The notes: generated by a model not told the origin, from the sequence alone. DNA of 64,000 nucleotides from Pseudomonadota bacterium (GCA_027485695.1 JAIXQO010000003.1:930932-994931); one strand, 5' to 3'; shown: positions 18,185-27,551, counted from the first letter of the stretch. Program-made: numbers and translations.

Positions 18185-20110
18185 ATGAGAACCCGGCTTC
18201 TCCTCATCGTATCGACTCTGATTTTCATCTCGCTGATCGGCTCGGTCGTCAGCGTTTTCGAAATTTCGCACGTCAATCGGAGCCTAACCGAGATCAACGA
18301 AGTTTCGATCCCGCTCAATCGCCTTTTTACGCAGATCCTGACGGACTCCGAACTCTACCGCAAAGAATCCCAGAAGGGTCTCTCCAGCCACTATTGGAAC
18401 GATCCGAACTGGAAACCACAGTTCTCGGTCGAGTGGATGAGCGAAGTGATCATTTCCGAATTCGCGCGCGCCGAGAAACTCGTGCAGCGGGGTGACTCCA
18501 TCAAACTGACGAGGCTCGATTGGCTCCAGGCACAGCGAGATCAGTTTCTCGAGATCGACCGCGAGGCCAAGGCGATTTACGAACTGCTCGTGAATAAAAA
18601 AATCACGACTGCCGTGGACCGCTACCCCGCGTGGTTGAACCGCTTAGAAGCTTGGCACCAGCGTTTGGCGTTTGGGGTCAAGGATTTTGACCGTAGTCTG
18701 ACTGTCCAGTTCGAGAAATCCCAATCGCGCGTGAATCGACTGCGCACCGGGCTTGAGCTCATTCTGCTCGTGGTGTTCGGGCTCTCGCTTCTGATTCTCT
18801 GGCTCAGTGAGCGCGCGCTGAGGCCGCTACACGAGCTGACGCGATGGGTGCGGGCCGTGACAGATCGTGGACTCAAACGCGAGGACAAAGAAGCGCTCCA
18901 AGAATTCCCGCTGATGCGCGCAGGCGAAGTCAATGAGCTCGCCCGCGAGTTCCATCACCTAGCGACGCAGTTGCTTGAGCGCGAAAAAGTGGTTGAGGCT
19001 CAGCGCTTGAGCCTGGAGGAACAAAACCGCCAAGCCCGAGAGCTCGGGAAATTGAATGAAACGGTGCTCGCGAGCATTCGCTCACCACTCTTAGTGACGG
19101 ATCTCAAAGGTCGCATCACGCGCGCCAATCCCTCGGCGATTCGGCTTTTTTCGGATGCCAAGGAGAGCGTGCTCGGACGCGCGATTGAATCCGTACTCCC
19201 GAACATCAATCTCGGCGGTAAGATCGAACCGCATGAGTCGAGTGGTCGCGTGCTCGGTGGGCATTCCTATCCGCTAAAAAACGGCGACACTCTAGAGGGG
19301 CACGTCATTATTCTAGAAGATCTCACTGATGAACTGAGTCGCGAGAAACGGCTTCGAGAGGCCGAACACTTGGCGGCGATTGGTCGATTGTCGGCTCAAG
19401 TGGCGCACGAGGTTCGGAACCCGCTGCATTCAATTGGATTGGAAGCGGAGCTGGCACTCGACCTCATCGAAAAAGGCGAATCTCGCTCGGTGAAATCCTC
19501 GATTCAAGCCGTCCTCTCGGGCGTCGATCGCTTGGAGCGCATCACGGAGAACTACCTGAAACTTTCTCGCCGGGCGCCAGAGGAGCGAAAACTCCTCGAC
19601 CTCCGCGATATTGTCGAGACGAGCCTCGCTAACGAAGAGATGAGCTTGAAATCGGCCGGGGTCACGGTGAACTGGAAAACTGAAAACAGCGCAAGGCTGC
19701 CCATCAAAGGTGATGCTTCGCTTCTGGAGCAGATTTTCGGAAACCTGATCCGCAACTCCATTCAAGCTTGCGAGGGGTTGCCCCATCCGCGAATCGAAAT
19801 CCGTATGGGAATGGCCGAGAGCGGAAAGATTTTTCTGCGCTTCGAGGATTCCGGTCCGGGAATCGCGGCTCAAGTCGCGAAGAATCTTTTTACTCCGTTC
19901 GTGACGACCAAGGCTTCGGGCACAGGCCTGGGGCTCTCGTTCGTGAAACGTATCGTTGATGATCACGGCGGCGAGATTTCAGCCAGCCAACCGCAGATTT
20001 TACGAGGAGCTTCGTTCCTCCTGACCTTTCCTCAGGCCGTAGTGGGAGAAGGTTTGAAAGAAACACGTATCAAAGGAATCCATGAAGAAAGCGAAACTGC
20101 TTCTCGTTGA
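18185..20110 (+). CDS. Membrane sensor histidine kinase (NtrB-like, HAMP-PAS-HisKA-HATPase)
   Basis: About 641 aa. Two membrane helices (residues 3-25 and about 185-205) bracket a periplasmic sensor region of about 160 residues. Then come HAMP, a coiled coil, a PAS domain (LVTDLKGRITRANPSAIRLF), HisKA with the phospho-accepting His in AAIGRLSAQVAHEVRNPLHS, and HATPase with N (NLIRNSIQ), G1 (EDSGPGI) and G2 (GTGLGLSFVKRI) boxes. ATG 18185 is chosen; an in-frame TTG at 18176 is possible. The 3' end overlaps the response regulator by 29 nt, so the two form one signalling unit. The signal sensed is unknown. Confidence 0.9.
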   Translation: MRTRLLLIVSTLIFISLIGSVVSVFEISHVNRSLTEINEVSIPLNRLFTQILTDSELYRKESQKGLSSHYWNDPNWKPQFSVEWMSEVIISEFARAEKLVQRGDSIKLTRLDWLQAQRDQFLEIDREAKAIYELLVNKKITTAVDRYPAWLNRLEAWHQRLAFGVKDFDRSLTVQFEKSQSRVNRLRTGLELILLVVFGLSLLILWLSERALRPLHELTRWVRAVTDRGLKREDKEALQEFPLMRAGEVNELAREFHHLATQLLEREKVVEAQRLSLEEQNRQARELGKLNETVLASIRSPLLVTDLKGRITRANPSAIRLFSDAKESVLGRAIESVLPNINLGGKIEPHESSGRVLGGHSYPLKNGDTLEGHVIILEDLTDELSREKRLREAEHLAAIGRLSAQVAHEVRNPLHSIGLEAELALDLIEKGESRSVKSSIQAVLSGVDRLERITENYLKLSRRAPEERKLLDLRDIVETSLANEEMSLKSAGVTVNWKTENSARLPIKGDASLLEQIFGNLIRNSIQACEGLPHPRIEIRMGMAESGKIFLRFEDSGPGIAAQVAKNLFTPFVTTKASGTGLGLSFVKRIVDDHGGEISASQPQILRGASFLLTFPQAVVGEGLKETRIKGIHEESETASR

Positions 20111-21479
20111 AGACGATTTGCAATCCCGCAAGTCGACCGAAAAAATCCTCGTCATCGAGGGCTATGAAGTTGAGGTGGCCGAAAACGGCCTCCAGGCGAT
20201 CGAGCGACTAAAGAACGGCAAAGACGGAATTTCTCTTGTTCTCTCGGATCTTCGGATGCCGGAGATGGATGGGATCGAATTCTTAAAAGCACTCTCCGTT
20301 CTGGGATCTGATCTACCGGTCATCCTGATGACTGCGTACGGCAAGGTAGACGACGCGGTTTGGGCGATGAAGTGGGGCGTGGTCGATTTTTTGTCTAAAC
20401 CGTTCAAACGCCAAGCGCTCTTAGAGGCGGTCGAGACGGGCCTTAAGCGGGTGAATGCCAAATCTTTGAATGCGTCTGTGGCGGGTGCCGCGACCAAACC
20501 CGGCGTCGTTCGTGAGTCGACTTGGCTGGGCATTTCACCGGTATTTCGCGCGCTATCGGATGAGGTCGACCGTGTCGCTGCAACCCAAGCTACCGTGCTG
20601 ATCACCGGCGAGAGCGGTTCCGGTAAGGAACAGGTCGCACGCGAATTGCATCGCCGCTCGGCTCGCAAATCTCAACCGTTCATCGTGATCAACTGCGCGG
20701 CCCTACCCGAGAACTTGTTAGAGAGCGAACTGTTCGGGGTTGAGAAGGGCGCCTATACTGGAGCGGACTCGAGCCGAATCGGTTTGTTCGAGGCCGCACA
20801 CGGCGGAACTCTGTTCTTGGACGAAATCGGCGAAATGAGTTTGAGCCTTCAGGCCAAAATGCTTCGCGTGCTCCAAGACGGAGAGATCCGTCGCGTGGGC
20901 TCGGTCTCCTCTAAGCGCGTGAACGTGCGCTTGATCACAGCGACGAATCGCGATCTCCGTGAACGCGTGGCGAGCGGATATTTCCGCGAAGATCTCCTAT
21001 ATAGACTCGAGGTCGTGTATCTCCGCGTACCATCGCTCCGTGAGCGCGGTGAGGACCTGCCGGAGCTTGCGCTCCATTTCCTCAGGCAGTTCGCGCTCAA
21101 GCACGAGAAACCCGTTTACGGGATGGAGGATCGTTTCTTGGAAGCGATCCTGAGTTATTCTTGGCCCGGTAACGTGCGCGAGCTTCAGAACGCGATTGAA
21201 CGCGCGGTGGTTTTCTCCGAAGGCGACGAACTCACGCGTGATTCATTGCCGGAATCCATTCGAGCCGCGCTCGCCGCCGGAAGTGGAATCCCTGCAACAT
21301 CCGATCGAAACCTCTCTATCGCTATTGGTACGCCGCTCAAGGAGGTCGAGGACCTCATGATCCGTAAGACGCTGGAGCATTCGCAAGGTGACAAGGAGCT
21401 TACCGCGAAACTCCTCGGGATCAACTCACGGACCATTTACCGTAGACTCCAGGAAAAAAATTCTGACGAACCCGTGTGA
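20082..21479 (+). CDS. Sigma54-dependent response regulator (NtrC family)
   Basis: 465 aa. Receiver domain residues 4-120 with the phospho-acceptor Asp56 in VLSDLRMPEMDG and an acidic DD pair at 11-12. AAA+ domain (about 150-385) with Walker A GESGSGKE, a GAYTGA form of the GAFTGA loop that contacts sigma54, and Walker B FLDEIGEM. A C-terminal Fis-type helix-turn-helix (TAKLLGINSRTIYRRLQE) binds enhancer DNA. It should activate sigma54 promoters when phosphorylated by the overlapping kinase gene. Targets are not identifiable from this window. Confidence 0.95.
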   Translation: MKKAKLLLVEDDLQSRKSTEKILVIEGYEVEVAENGLQAIERLKNGKDGISLVLSDLRMPEMDGIEFLKALSVLGSDLPVILMTAYGKVDDAVWAMKWGVVDFLSKPFKRQALLEAVETGLKRVNAKSLNASVAGAATKPGVVRESTWLGISPVFRALSDEVDRVAATQATVLITGESGSGKEQVARELHRRSARKSQPFIVINCAALPENLLESELFGVEKGAYTGADSSRIGLFEAAHGGTLFLDEIGEMSLSLQAKMLRVLQDGEIRRVGSVSSKRVNVRLITATNRDLRERVASGYFREDLLYRLEVVYLRVPSLRERGEDLPELALHFLRQFALKHEKPVYGMEDRFLEAILSYSWPGNVRELQNAIERAVVFSEGDELTRDSLPESIRAALAAGSGIPATSDRNLSIAIGTPLKEVEDLMIRKTLEHSQGDKELTAKLLGINSRTIYRRLQEKNSDEPV

Positions 21480-21612
21480 TACCGTGACTAAACGGATGCA
21501 GCAGGCTAGCCAAAGGAGTAGTTGCCTGTTCAGGGTTTAGACACTCTTGTCGCACCAGATACGGGTTAAACGTGGCTGCTGACGGCATACTCTTCGCATT
21601 CGTCGTACCCGG

Positions 21613-21993
21613 ATGAATCGAACCTGGGTTTTTATTTTCGTCAGTGTTTTTAGTCTGGGAGGTTCGGCTGCGGCCAGAGCCGCCGCCGACTATCACTGCA
21701 TCGAAGAGCGCGAGGATTCTGCTCCAGCCAGCGCACGACGGCTATTCATTTGGATGGATCATCAATCGAACGAGTGCACCGTTGGAGAGCAAGGCGAGGG
21801 GTTTCTACCGTCTCGAATCATTGGTCAAACGGACTGCAATTCGGACGAGGCACAAATCCAAATTGATCCGTCTTCTCCACGCCGATCAAAAAATGGTACC
21901 GCCGAATACCGCTCAAAAGTCCGATTGCGCTGGGACGAAGAGGGATCAAAGCCGGTCCTTAAGTCCTATATTTTTTACTGCGCTCCCGGCTGA
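21613..21993 (+). CDS. Small exported protein of unknown function
   Basis: 126 aa. A signal peptide spans residues 1-25 (VFIFVSVFSLGGSAAARAA). The mature protein of about 100 residues has four Cys (YHCIEE, NECTVG, TDCNSD, FYCAPG), compatible with two disulfides in the periplasm. No family is recognised. A longer overlapping frame (21644-22018) lacks a signal peptide and was rejected. Convergent with the 22015 gene. Confidence 0.65.
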   Translation: MNRTWVFIFVSVFSLGGSAAARAAADYHCIEEREDSAPASARRLFIWMDHQSNECTVGEQGEGFLPSRIIGQTDCNSDEAQIQIDPSSPRRSKNGTAEYRSKVRLRWDEEGSKPVLKSYIFYCAPG

Positions 21994-22014
21994 GCGGTCA
22001 CTACTTATTTCGCT

Positions 22015-22467
22015 TTAGCGTGCGAATACATCGCATTTTAGTTCAGTCGGAACTTTGCCAGAAGCCATATAGTAGGCTTTTAGATTCTTCAGTTCTCGGA
22101 AATTGGATTCAAGGGTTTTGTACCCGATGATGAGTTCGGCGATCGATCGGCGAAGACCAATGCTTTTAAATGTGATCTTGGCAAGACTTTTGAACTTTCC
22201 GGAATCGTCTGCATCGAATGAGTAATACATAACGTCCAAATCGTTGAGGCCAACGGAATTTGCGTTAAAAAAGGTTTTGAAACTCGATCGTTTGCCCGTG
22301 TTAAGTCCGAGAACGCGTGTTTGAGGCTCGATCGTAAAATCAAGCTGCACTTGGCTCTGTTGATCCCGGCAGGAGATGGTCGCATATGAAATTTCTTCGG
22401 CGAAAACAGAGACTGAACCGAGCAATGTAAGGACAGCGATGACTTGAAGCTTCGAATGTTTCATGGT
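22015..22467 (-). CDS. Small exported protein of unknown function
   Basis: 150 aa from the ATG at 22467, which opens a typical signal peptide (KLQVIAVLTLLGSVSVFAEE). The 59 extra residues in the track ORF upstream of it have no signal character. The mature part contains ISCRDQQSQVQLDFTIEP and a terminal LKCDVFAR, possibly one disulfide. AT-rich. It follows the TIGR02147 module on the same strand after a 234-nt gap. Function is unknown. Confidence 0.65.
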   Translation of the reverse strand, partial: TMKHSKLQVIAVLTLLGSVSVFAEEISYATISCRDQQSQVQLDFTIEPQTRVLGLNTGKRSSFKTFFNANSVGLNDLDVMYYSFDADDSGKFKSLAKITFKSIGLRRSIAELIIGYKTLESNFRELKNLKAYYMASGKVPTELKCDVFAR

Positions 22468-22701
22468 GATAAGCTTAATGGAATTCGAGTCGTTCGATGA
22501 TTTGGAACCAGTTTTGCCACTTCGAAATCGAAACGTTCTCCGTAGGGGACTCGTATTTTTGAAACATTCAAGATAGAAATAGTTAGAGACCAACGAAGAA
22601 GGCCCGGTCGATCTTGATGAGAGGTTATAAAGTACTCCATACATGCAGCACCTGTACGACAGTGTCTCTGGTGCACAGATGCTGCTCGGGTACGATTGAT
22701 C

Positions 22702-23970
22702 TTACTTGCCTAGAATCGTTTTACAGTCCGGGATCTGATGGACGAAGTTTTGAATCGCGTCTCGATCTTCTCCGATGTAGGTGCGTTTACGGAGGAGTTC
22801 CTGGAGAAGTAATTCCGCTTCTCCTCGTTCTGATAGGTTCTGTGCCTGAAGCAGAGTCGCTTTCGCTCTTGCGATTCGCTTTTCTAACCTCCGATTTGAT
22901 GTGTCAATAGTTCGGAGTGTTGCTTGCAATCCGAACGAGCGAAGTTGTGTATAGTAATTGGCTAGATTGCCGTAAACGAGATCTCCGGTGACCGTGCCTT
23001 TTTTGAATCCAAGGACAATGGACAATGGCGTGGCCGCTATCCCACTGCTGCGATGTTTTTCCCAAGCACGTTGGTAGGCGACGTCAGCACTGGATCTATT
23101 GAAAATAGAGATCCAACGATTGAGCTCCTGGTAACTGAACGAAAAGGGTTCTGAATCAATAGAATTTGATGTTGTTTCGTCGCGATCTTTAAATACAAAA
23201 ACAAAGTGGAGGCTCTTGGTGTTTGCTAGCGATCCATCTGATCGGATGTCGTATCCTTTTCGACGTAGCTGGTTCAAAACGTTCGCCCATTCCAGAGAAT
23301 TCGCATCGATCGGAATGTTTTTGTAGATGGATTCTCCGCCGATCTTGACTCCACTTAGGCTGACCGTAAAATCGGCTTGGCAACTGTACTGGGTTTGAAC
23401 TCGAGGTTTTTTGATCACCAACCGCTTGATCGTGATGTTTTCCAGAGAATCTGAGATTTGGACTGAAATGAAGTAATCTGAGGCAGCTCCAATATTTCGT
23501 TCAAATCCGGCCAATGCCGCGAATTCGTGATGAATGAGCTGATACTGCCGCTCGATCGATTTTCCAAGAATACTTCGGTTGCAGATGATTTGCGGTAACT
23601 CCGTCTTTTCTTCAATGAAGCTTCGGCAGTCTTTGGGTTTTCCTGCGACAGAGATGGCTTCGTCGGTCAACGTGATTGAGACGACGCCTGGTTCCAACCA
23701 GGCAATCATGTCCGATACGTATTGCGCCAGGCTCACGCCTTGTGGAAGTTCAAGCGCGCTTGCTCCGCCCACCATGATCCAGCGACGCAGATCTTGTCTG
23801 ATCTCGAACAATGGTATTTCTTCGGTTTGACCGCCTCCACCTTGGACACCACCTTGTCGTGCAGCCTGTACTGCGCGTGAAGGTGGTGGATCTAGAAGAG
23901 CCGAAGCTGTGGAGTATTGGATGGAAAACAAGCCGATCAAAATGGCCAGCGAGTGGGAGCGTGAATTCAT
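22702..23970 (-). CDS. Exported protein partner of TIGR02147 regulator
   Basis: 422 aa with a signal peptide (SLAILIGLFSIQYSTASA) followed by a Gly/Gln-rich stretch (GGVQGGGGQ). A CRSFIEE...IICNRS Cys pair is followed by YQLIHHEFAALAGFE, a His-His-Glu motif that recalls a metallopeptidase but lacks a full HExxH. The C-terminal 80 residues are helical and charged. Its start overlaps the stop of the upstream regulator by 4 nt (ATGA), so translation is probably coupled. The same regulator-then-exported-protein order occurs at the right end of the window. Function is unknown. Confidence 0.7.
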   Translation of the reverse strand: MNSRSHSLAILIGLFSIQYSTASALLDPPPSRAVQAARQGGVQGGGGQTEEIPLFEIRQDLRRWIMVGGASALELPQGVSLAQYVSDMIAWLEPGVVSITLTDEAISVAGKPKDCRSFIEEKTELPQIICNRSILGKSIERQYQLIHHEFAALAGFERNIGAASDYFISVQISDSLENITIKRLVIKKPRVQTQYSCQADFTVSLSGVKIGGESIYKNIPIDANSLEWANVLNQLRRKGYDIRSDGSLANTKSLHFVFVFKDRDETTSNSIDSEPFSFSYQELNRWISIFNRSSADVAYQRAWEKHRSSGIAATPLSIVLGFKKGTVTGDLVYGNLANYYTQLRSFGLQATLRTIDTSNRRLEKRIARAKATLLQAQNLSERGEAELLLQELLRKRTYIGEDRDAIQNFVHQIPDCKTILGK

Positions 23971-24941
23971 AAATGGGTTTCCTGTAAGTTCAAATCACTG
24001 GAGGCAGGAGCGTCCAGCAACGACTGGTTTGTTTTTGAATCGAGTGCTCGCTCGGTAGGCGGTTGCATACCAAGCCCTGACTCGGGCTTTGAAATGGTGG
24101 AGTTCGAATTCGAACCCATTTTCATAAACTGTACGTTGAGTTGAACGACGGTGTCGGCGGGGCCAGCCACGCCTTCTAAATTCATCAGATTTTCGATAAA
24201 ACTATTCAATTTTTGAACTATTCGAGGAAAAACTTTTTCGTGAATGACGAAACTCGATCCAACTAAATAGCGTTGGTCGGGGGTCTCGTGCTCGAGGGAT
24301 TTTTTAGCGAGATCAAGACACTCTACGTGGAACTGACGGAGGAAATAGTTCGCGTTGAAGTCGTACTTCTTCCAATGTTTTCCTGCCGACACGAGTTTAC
24401 CATCGGCAGAGCTCATTTTCAGATAACCCAGGCTGACCAGGTCCGTGAGCGCGTCTTGTATCGCGGAGGGTGCATATCGATTTTTAAGTAAACGAGCGAT
24501 CGACTCCGAGTCATTGGGAGAATCTGGTAAATCACAGACGCTCAGGAGAGTCATGTGCAACACTGAAGTCGCGACTTCCGCTTCGCGAAATGGGCGTACG
24601 TCTGGAGCAAAACGTTTTTGACACTGAATGAGTTTCTCAAAAAGCGTTCGCGCGACTTCGTTTCCTCCGCTGTTCTGGAAGGCAGAGAGAAGAACCAGAT
24701 AGTTTTTTTCGTCTGGGGATAGTTCGAATGCCTTCGCTAATGCGCGCAGGTCGGAGTCCGTGGCAGGGTGGATCCCTTTGAGGATATTTCTGGTGTAACT
24801 TCGCGAGCGAAATCCGCAGATTTCGGAGATCCGTTCGTAAGAGTACGTGGCATCTTGCGAATGCAGATAGGTATAGGTGTCGACCAAATACTCGGTCGAA
24901 GAAGCATATTGATAGATGGAGAACGGCGTTTTTGCGCCCAT
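23967..24941 (-). CDS. TIGR02147/DUF4423-family regulator
   Basis: 324 aa. The N-terminal 75 residues (SYERISEICGFRSRSYTRNI) form a helix-turn-helix of the kind that opens TIGR02147 proteins, followed by a second helical domain (SVLHMTLLSVCDLPDSPNDS and a winged-helix-like IQDALTDLVSLGYLK). The family is abundant in Bdellovibrio relatives and Fibrobacter; its role there is poorly known but regulatory. The last 70 residues are a low-complexity Ser/Asn tail. Upstream, TCTAAGGATTTAGA contains both an AAGGA ribosome site and a small palindrome. It is co-transcribed with the exported protein at 22702. Confidence 0.85.
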   Translation of the reverse strand: MGAKTPFSIYQYASSTEYLVDTYTYLHSQDATYSYERISEICGFRSRSYTRNILKGIHPATDSDLRALAKAFELSPDEKNYLVLLSAFQNSGGNEVARTLFEKLIQCQKRFAPDVRPFREAEVATSVLHMTLLSVCDLPDSPNDSESIARLLKNRYAPSAIQDALTDLVSLGYLKMSSADGKLVSAGKHWKKYDFNANYFLRQFHVECLDLAKKSLEHETPDQRYLVGSSFVIHEKVFPRIVQKLNSFIENLMNLEGVAGPADTVVQLNVQFMKMGSNSNSTISKPESGLGMQPPTERALDSKTNQSLLDAPASSDLNLQETHL

Positions 24942-25147
24942 TGTTCTAAATCCTTAGAGTCATCGCACAAGAGGGGGCAAGCTCCTCCGGTATTTAGCGA
25001 CATGACTTTGAGCCGCAAGAACCGTTCGAGCGACTGGCACGCTGTGTATGTGAATCAAAAGAAATGTTCAACGAGTGACACGAGGTCTGGCTGGCAGGCT
25101 GTCAACGAAGTGTTCACGAAATTTCTTCGTTTCTGAAGATCGATCGA

Positions 25148-26788
25148 CTACAGCTGCTCTCGTCGCGATTGATGTCGCACGCGTCTGAGATCCCGATACC
25201 CGAGCATCGCCGTGAATGGCGAAATGGCGTCTGGACGTTTTTCGTTGATCTCGAAAATGCTCCTGAGTTCTTGGAGCGTGAGCTCTCCCGCATGCATCGC
25301 TTCACCTAAATGAAACGCGAGGTCGGAGCCGATGTACTTCGCGAGCAACTGATAAATCTCAAAAAGTTCGATCTCGGTAAAAGGATCGAGGATCTTGGCC
25401 ACCTCGCCGACGGCGAATAGATCGCGTGGGCGACGGCTCCAGAATAAATAGAGGCGACGAGCGGCGAGTTCTTTTTTCTCGCTTCGTGTTCGCGCGCGTT
25501 TCATCAGGCTCGCCAAGCGATCGGCGTGATCCTTGGGGAAATCGAGTTTCTTCTTGGGGTTCAGGATCAGGACCGCCAGTAGTGAGAAGGTGCGGTAAAA
25601 AATCAGGCTCGACAGTTTTCTTGCGACAAATCGAATGCGGGGGCGGGTTTCCTTGAGCAGCAGGAACGCGGCGATCTCAGCTGCCGTGTTCTCGTTGAAT
25701 TCATCGACGTCAAACGCGTCTCCCCGAAGTCTCCAGCCCAGTCTCAGGCGCTCTTCGGCGTGCGAGGGCTCGATAGCCATCGAATCCCAAGAGACTTCGC
25801 CAGGGATGCCGAGCAAGCTCTGAAGCAAGAGTCCTTGGTTTCGCACCAGTTCAAAGAACTCGTGGAGTTCTCCATCCTCGGAATCCTGTTCGAGGAGTTT
25901 TTCCGACCAAATCCAGCGGAGGAGTGAACGTTTGCGGTTCCAAGGAGTTCCGGCGATCACGAAGTAGTCGGTCTTACCGATTGAAAAAATGCTCCGCTGG
26001 ACCGGTGAGTGGAGACTGGAGAGACCAAAATAGAGGTCGTCCTGATTCTGGAAAATCCGGAGCACCTGTGGCGTCTTGAGTCCGCGTTTCTTAGAGTGTC
26101 GGTCGATCGCCTTGGGGAGGTGCCCCTGAGAGAGGTGTAACTCTCCGAACAGTACGATGAGCAATCGGTCCGGCGCTAATGCTCGTGCCTGGGTAATGCG
26201 TTCGCCCGCCCATTCATCGCGCTCGAGCAGCGGCTCATCGCTCGTGGGTTTTCGTTGCTTGGACGTTTTGCGAGAAGGCGGCCAGAGGCCAATGATCGGG
26301 ATCTGCTCGGAACGCGCAAATTCAAACAATGGACGCAGATTGCTCCAGGAGTAGCCCCACCGCTCCTCATAATCGATCGCTTTGAGGAAGCGTCGCTCGG
26401 AGATCTTGCCGCCTAAATAGGAATTGAGTGCGCCTTGATGTTCGTCTTGCAGCATCTCAAAACCCAAGGTCACGCGCTTACGGTCTTTTTTGGAGAGCGC
26501 GCGAAGCACACGTAGGACGGTTTTTTGTGACTGCGGGTCGGAATGAAAATCGCCCACGAGAACGACGTCTGAGTCCGAAACCTTGCGCATGAGGGCGTCT
26601 TTTTTGGCGGGCTTGATGGTGGTAGAGAGTTTTTTCCATTCCTTGCGGAACGACGCCTCGTAGCGGCGAATCGGGCCGCTGGTATCGCCCAATAGGTCAT
26701 TGATTTCGTTCGAGAGTGCGTCCGTCCACTGGCGCTGCTGATCGAGGAGCGTGCCAGCTGGGAGAGGTGATTTTTTCTGTCGCTTCAT
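25148..26788 (-). CDS. ChaN-domain (Tiki superfamily) protein, long cytoplasmic form
   Basis: 546 aa. Residues about 70-290 match the ChaN/EreA-like fold: VVLVGDFHSDPQSQ, LGFEMLQDEHQGAL, LKAIDYEERWGYSWSNLRPL and IVLFGELHLSQGHLP give the expected Glu and His positions. ChaN proteins are normally lipoproteins of about 300 residues linked to haem handling. This one has no signal peptide and carries about 250 extra helical C-terminal residues, so the usual role may not apply. Its start overlaps the stop of the 26785 gene by 4 nt, indicating an operon. Function beyond the fold is unknown. Confidence 0.7.
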   Translation of the reverse strand: MKRQKKSPLPAGTLLDQQRQWTDALSNEINDLLGDTSGPIRRYEASFRKEWKKLSTTIKPAKKDALMRKVSDSDVVLVGDFHSDPQSQKTVLRVLRALSKKDRKRVTLGFEMLQDEHQGALNSYLGGKISERRFLKAIDYEERWGYSWSNLRPLFEFARSEQIPIIGLWPPSRKTSKQRKPTSDEPLLERDEWAGERITQARALAPDRLLIVLFGELHLSQGHLPKAIDRHSKKRGLKTPQVLRIFQNQDDLYFGLSSLHSPVQRSIFSIGKTDYFVIAGTPWNRKRSLLRWIWSEKLLEQDSEDGELHEFFELVRNQGLLLQSLLGIPGEVSWDSMAIEPSHAEERLRLGWRLRGDAFDVDEFNENTAAEIAAFLLLKETRPRIRFVARKLSSLIFYRTFSLLAVLILNPKKKLDFPKDHADRLASLMKRARTRSEKKELAARRLYLFWSRRPRDLFAVGEVAKILDPFTEIELFEIYQLLAKYIGSDLAFHLGEAMHAGELTLQELRSIFEINEKRPDAISPFTAMLGYRDLRRVRHQSRREQL

Positions 26789-27375
26789 GCCTGGATTTCC
26801 AGCCTCAGAAAATGCTCTGAGCTTGCGCGCGCGAGTTTAAACTCATGTTGAAAAGGTGCGAGAAATCCCTCGAGTGCAGCTTCAAAGAACTCTGGAAATG
26901 CAGTCGGTATCGCGAGCGTCGCCGTGCGATCGGTCACGCGAAGCGGATGATAGACAAAAAGCGGAATCGGGCCCAGCGCGCTTCCGCGAAATGACGGTAG
27001 GAGGTGGAAAAAAGTTTTAAAAGGAGCCTTGAATTGCGCCGCTTCCGGGAGTTCTGAAAATCGTGTTCGAATTTTCTCGATCGTTTTTTTCTGAGCCGGG
27101 GTGGACGCCCATTTGGCGCGCGCCGCCTCGATCGCCTCGATTTGCTCGGTCATGCATTTTTCGTAGATTTCAAACAAGACCCGAGGATGCTCAAAACGCA
27201 ATACGTTCTCTAGATTGAATGATTCGGCTTTTTCACGTTCCTCGAAAAACGAAGGTTTCGCGACCGTTTTGACCTGAAGGTTTTCCGCGGCTTCAAAAAC
27301 TGTTCGCACCAAGAAGTGCCAGTGCTCGAATCGTGTTTTTTCTTCTTGGGAGGCCGGGCGTAGGAACCATTCCAT
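26785..27375 (-). CDS. Cytoplasmic protein of unknown function
   Basis: 196 aa, no signal peptide or membrane helix. It is mostly helical in the first 115 residues (IEAIEAARAKWASTPAQKKT), then beta-rich (SALGPIPLFVYHPLRVTDRT). It is translationally coupled to the ChaN-domain gene by a 4-nt overlap. No family is recognised. Its promoter appears to lie at 27385-27413, giving a very short or no leader. Confidence 0.65.
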   Translation of the reverse strand: MEWFLRPASQEEKTRFEHWHFLVRTVFEAAENLQVKTVAKPSFFEEREKAESFNLENVLRFEHPRVLFEIYEKCMTEQIEAIEAARAKWASTPAQKKTIEKIRTRFSELPEAAQFKAPFKTFFHLLPSFRGSALGPIPLFVYHPLRVTDRTATLAIPTAFPEFFEAALEGFLAPFQHEFKLARASSEHFLRLEIQA

Positions 27376-27384
27376 GGTGGTTTT

Positions 27385-27413
27385 AGTCTATGGCCAATAT
27401 GGACGCGAGGCAA
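27385..27413 (-). promoter_or_regulatory. Putative promoter of the 26785/25148 operon
   Basis: On the minus strand TTGCCT and TAGACT are spaced by exactly 17 nt. The -10 element ends 9 nt before the ATG at 27375, so the transcript would have at most a few leader bases. No Shine-Dalgarno sequence is present. Confidence 0.45.
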
Positions 27414-27432
27414 CCTTTTGCCCCAAGTTGCA

Positions 27433-27551
27433 GCCGCTATCGGACAAAAGGGTGTTGTGCGTCTGAAAAAGCGTGAAGCGTTCGCGCTCTCAAAGCGCGA
27501 TTTTCAGGAAGGCAGGAGCCTGGCAAACAACCCCTTTTGTCCGATAGCGGC
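27433..27551. repeat. 119-nt structured inverted-repeat element
   Basis: Perfect 20-bp arms (GCCGCTATCGGACAAAAGGG and its complement) enclose about 79 nt. Inside, further complementary pairs nest in order: GTTGT/ACAAC, CTGAAAA/TTTTCAG and TCGCGCT/AGCGCGA, so the whole element folds into one long interrupted hairpin. The right arm begins directly after the TAG stop of the 27552 gene. No target-site duplication is seen. It could be a large terminator, a non-coding RNA or a MITE-like element. Confidence 0.75.

Noticed and set aside
24768-25136. 122-aa plus-strand ORF
   Set aside because: Mostly antisense to the TIGR02147 gene start; composition unlike a protein and no ribosome site.
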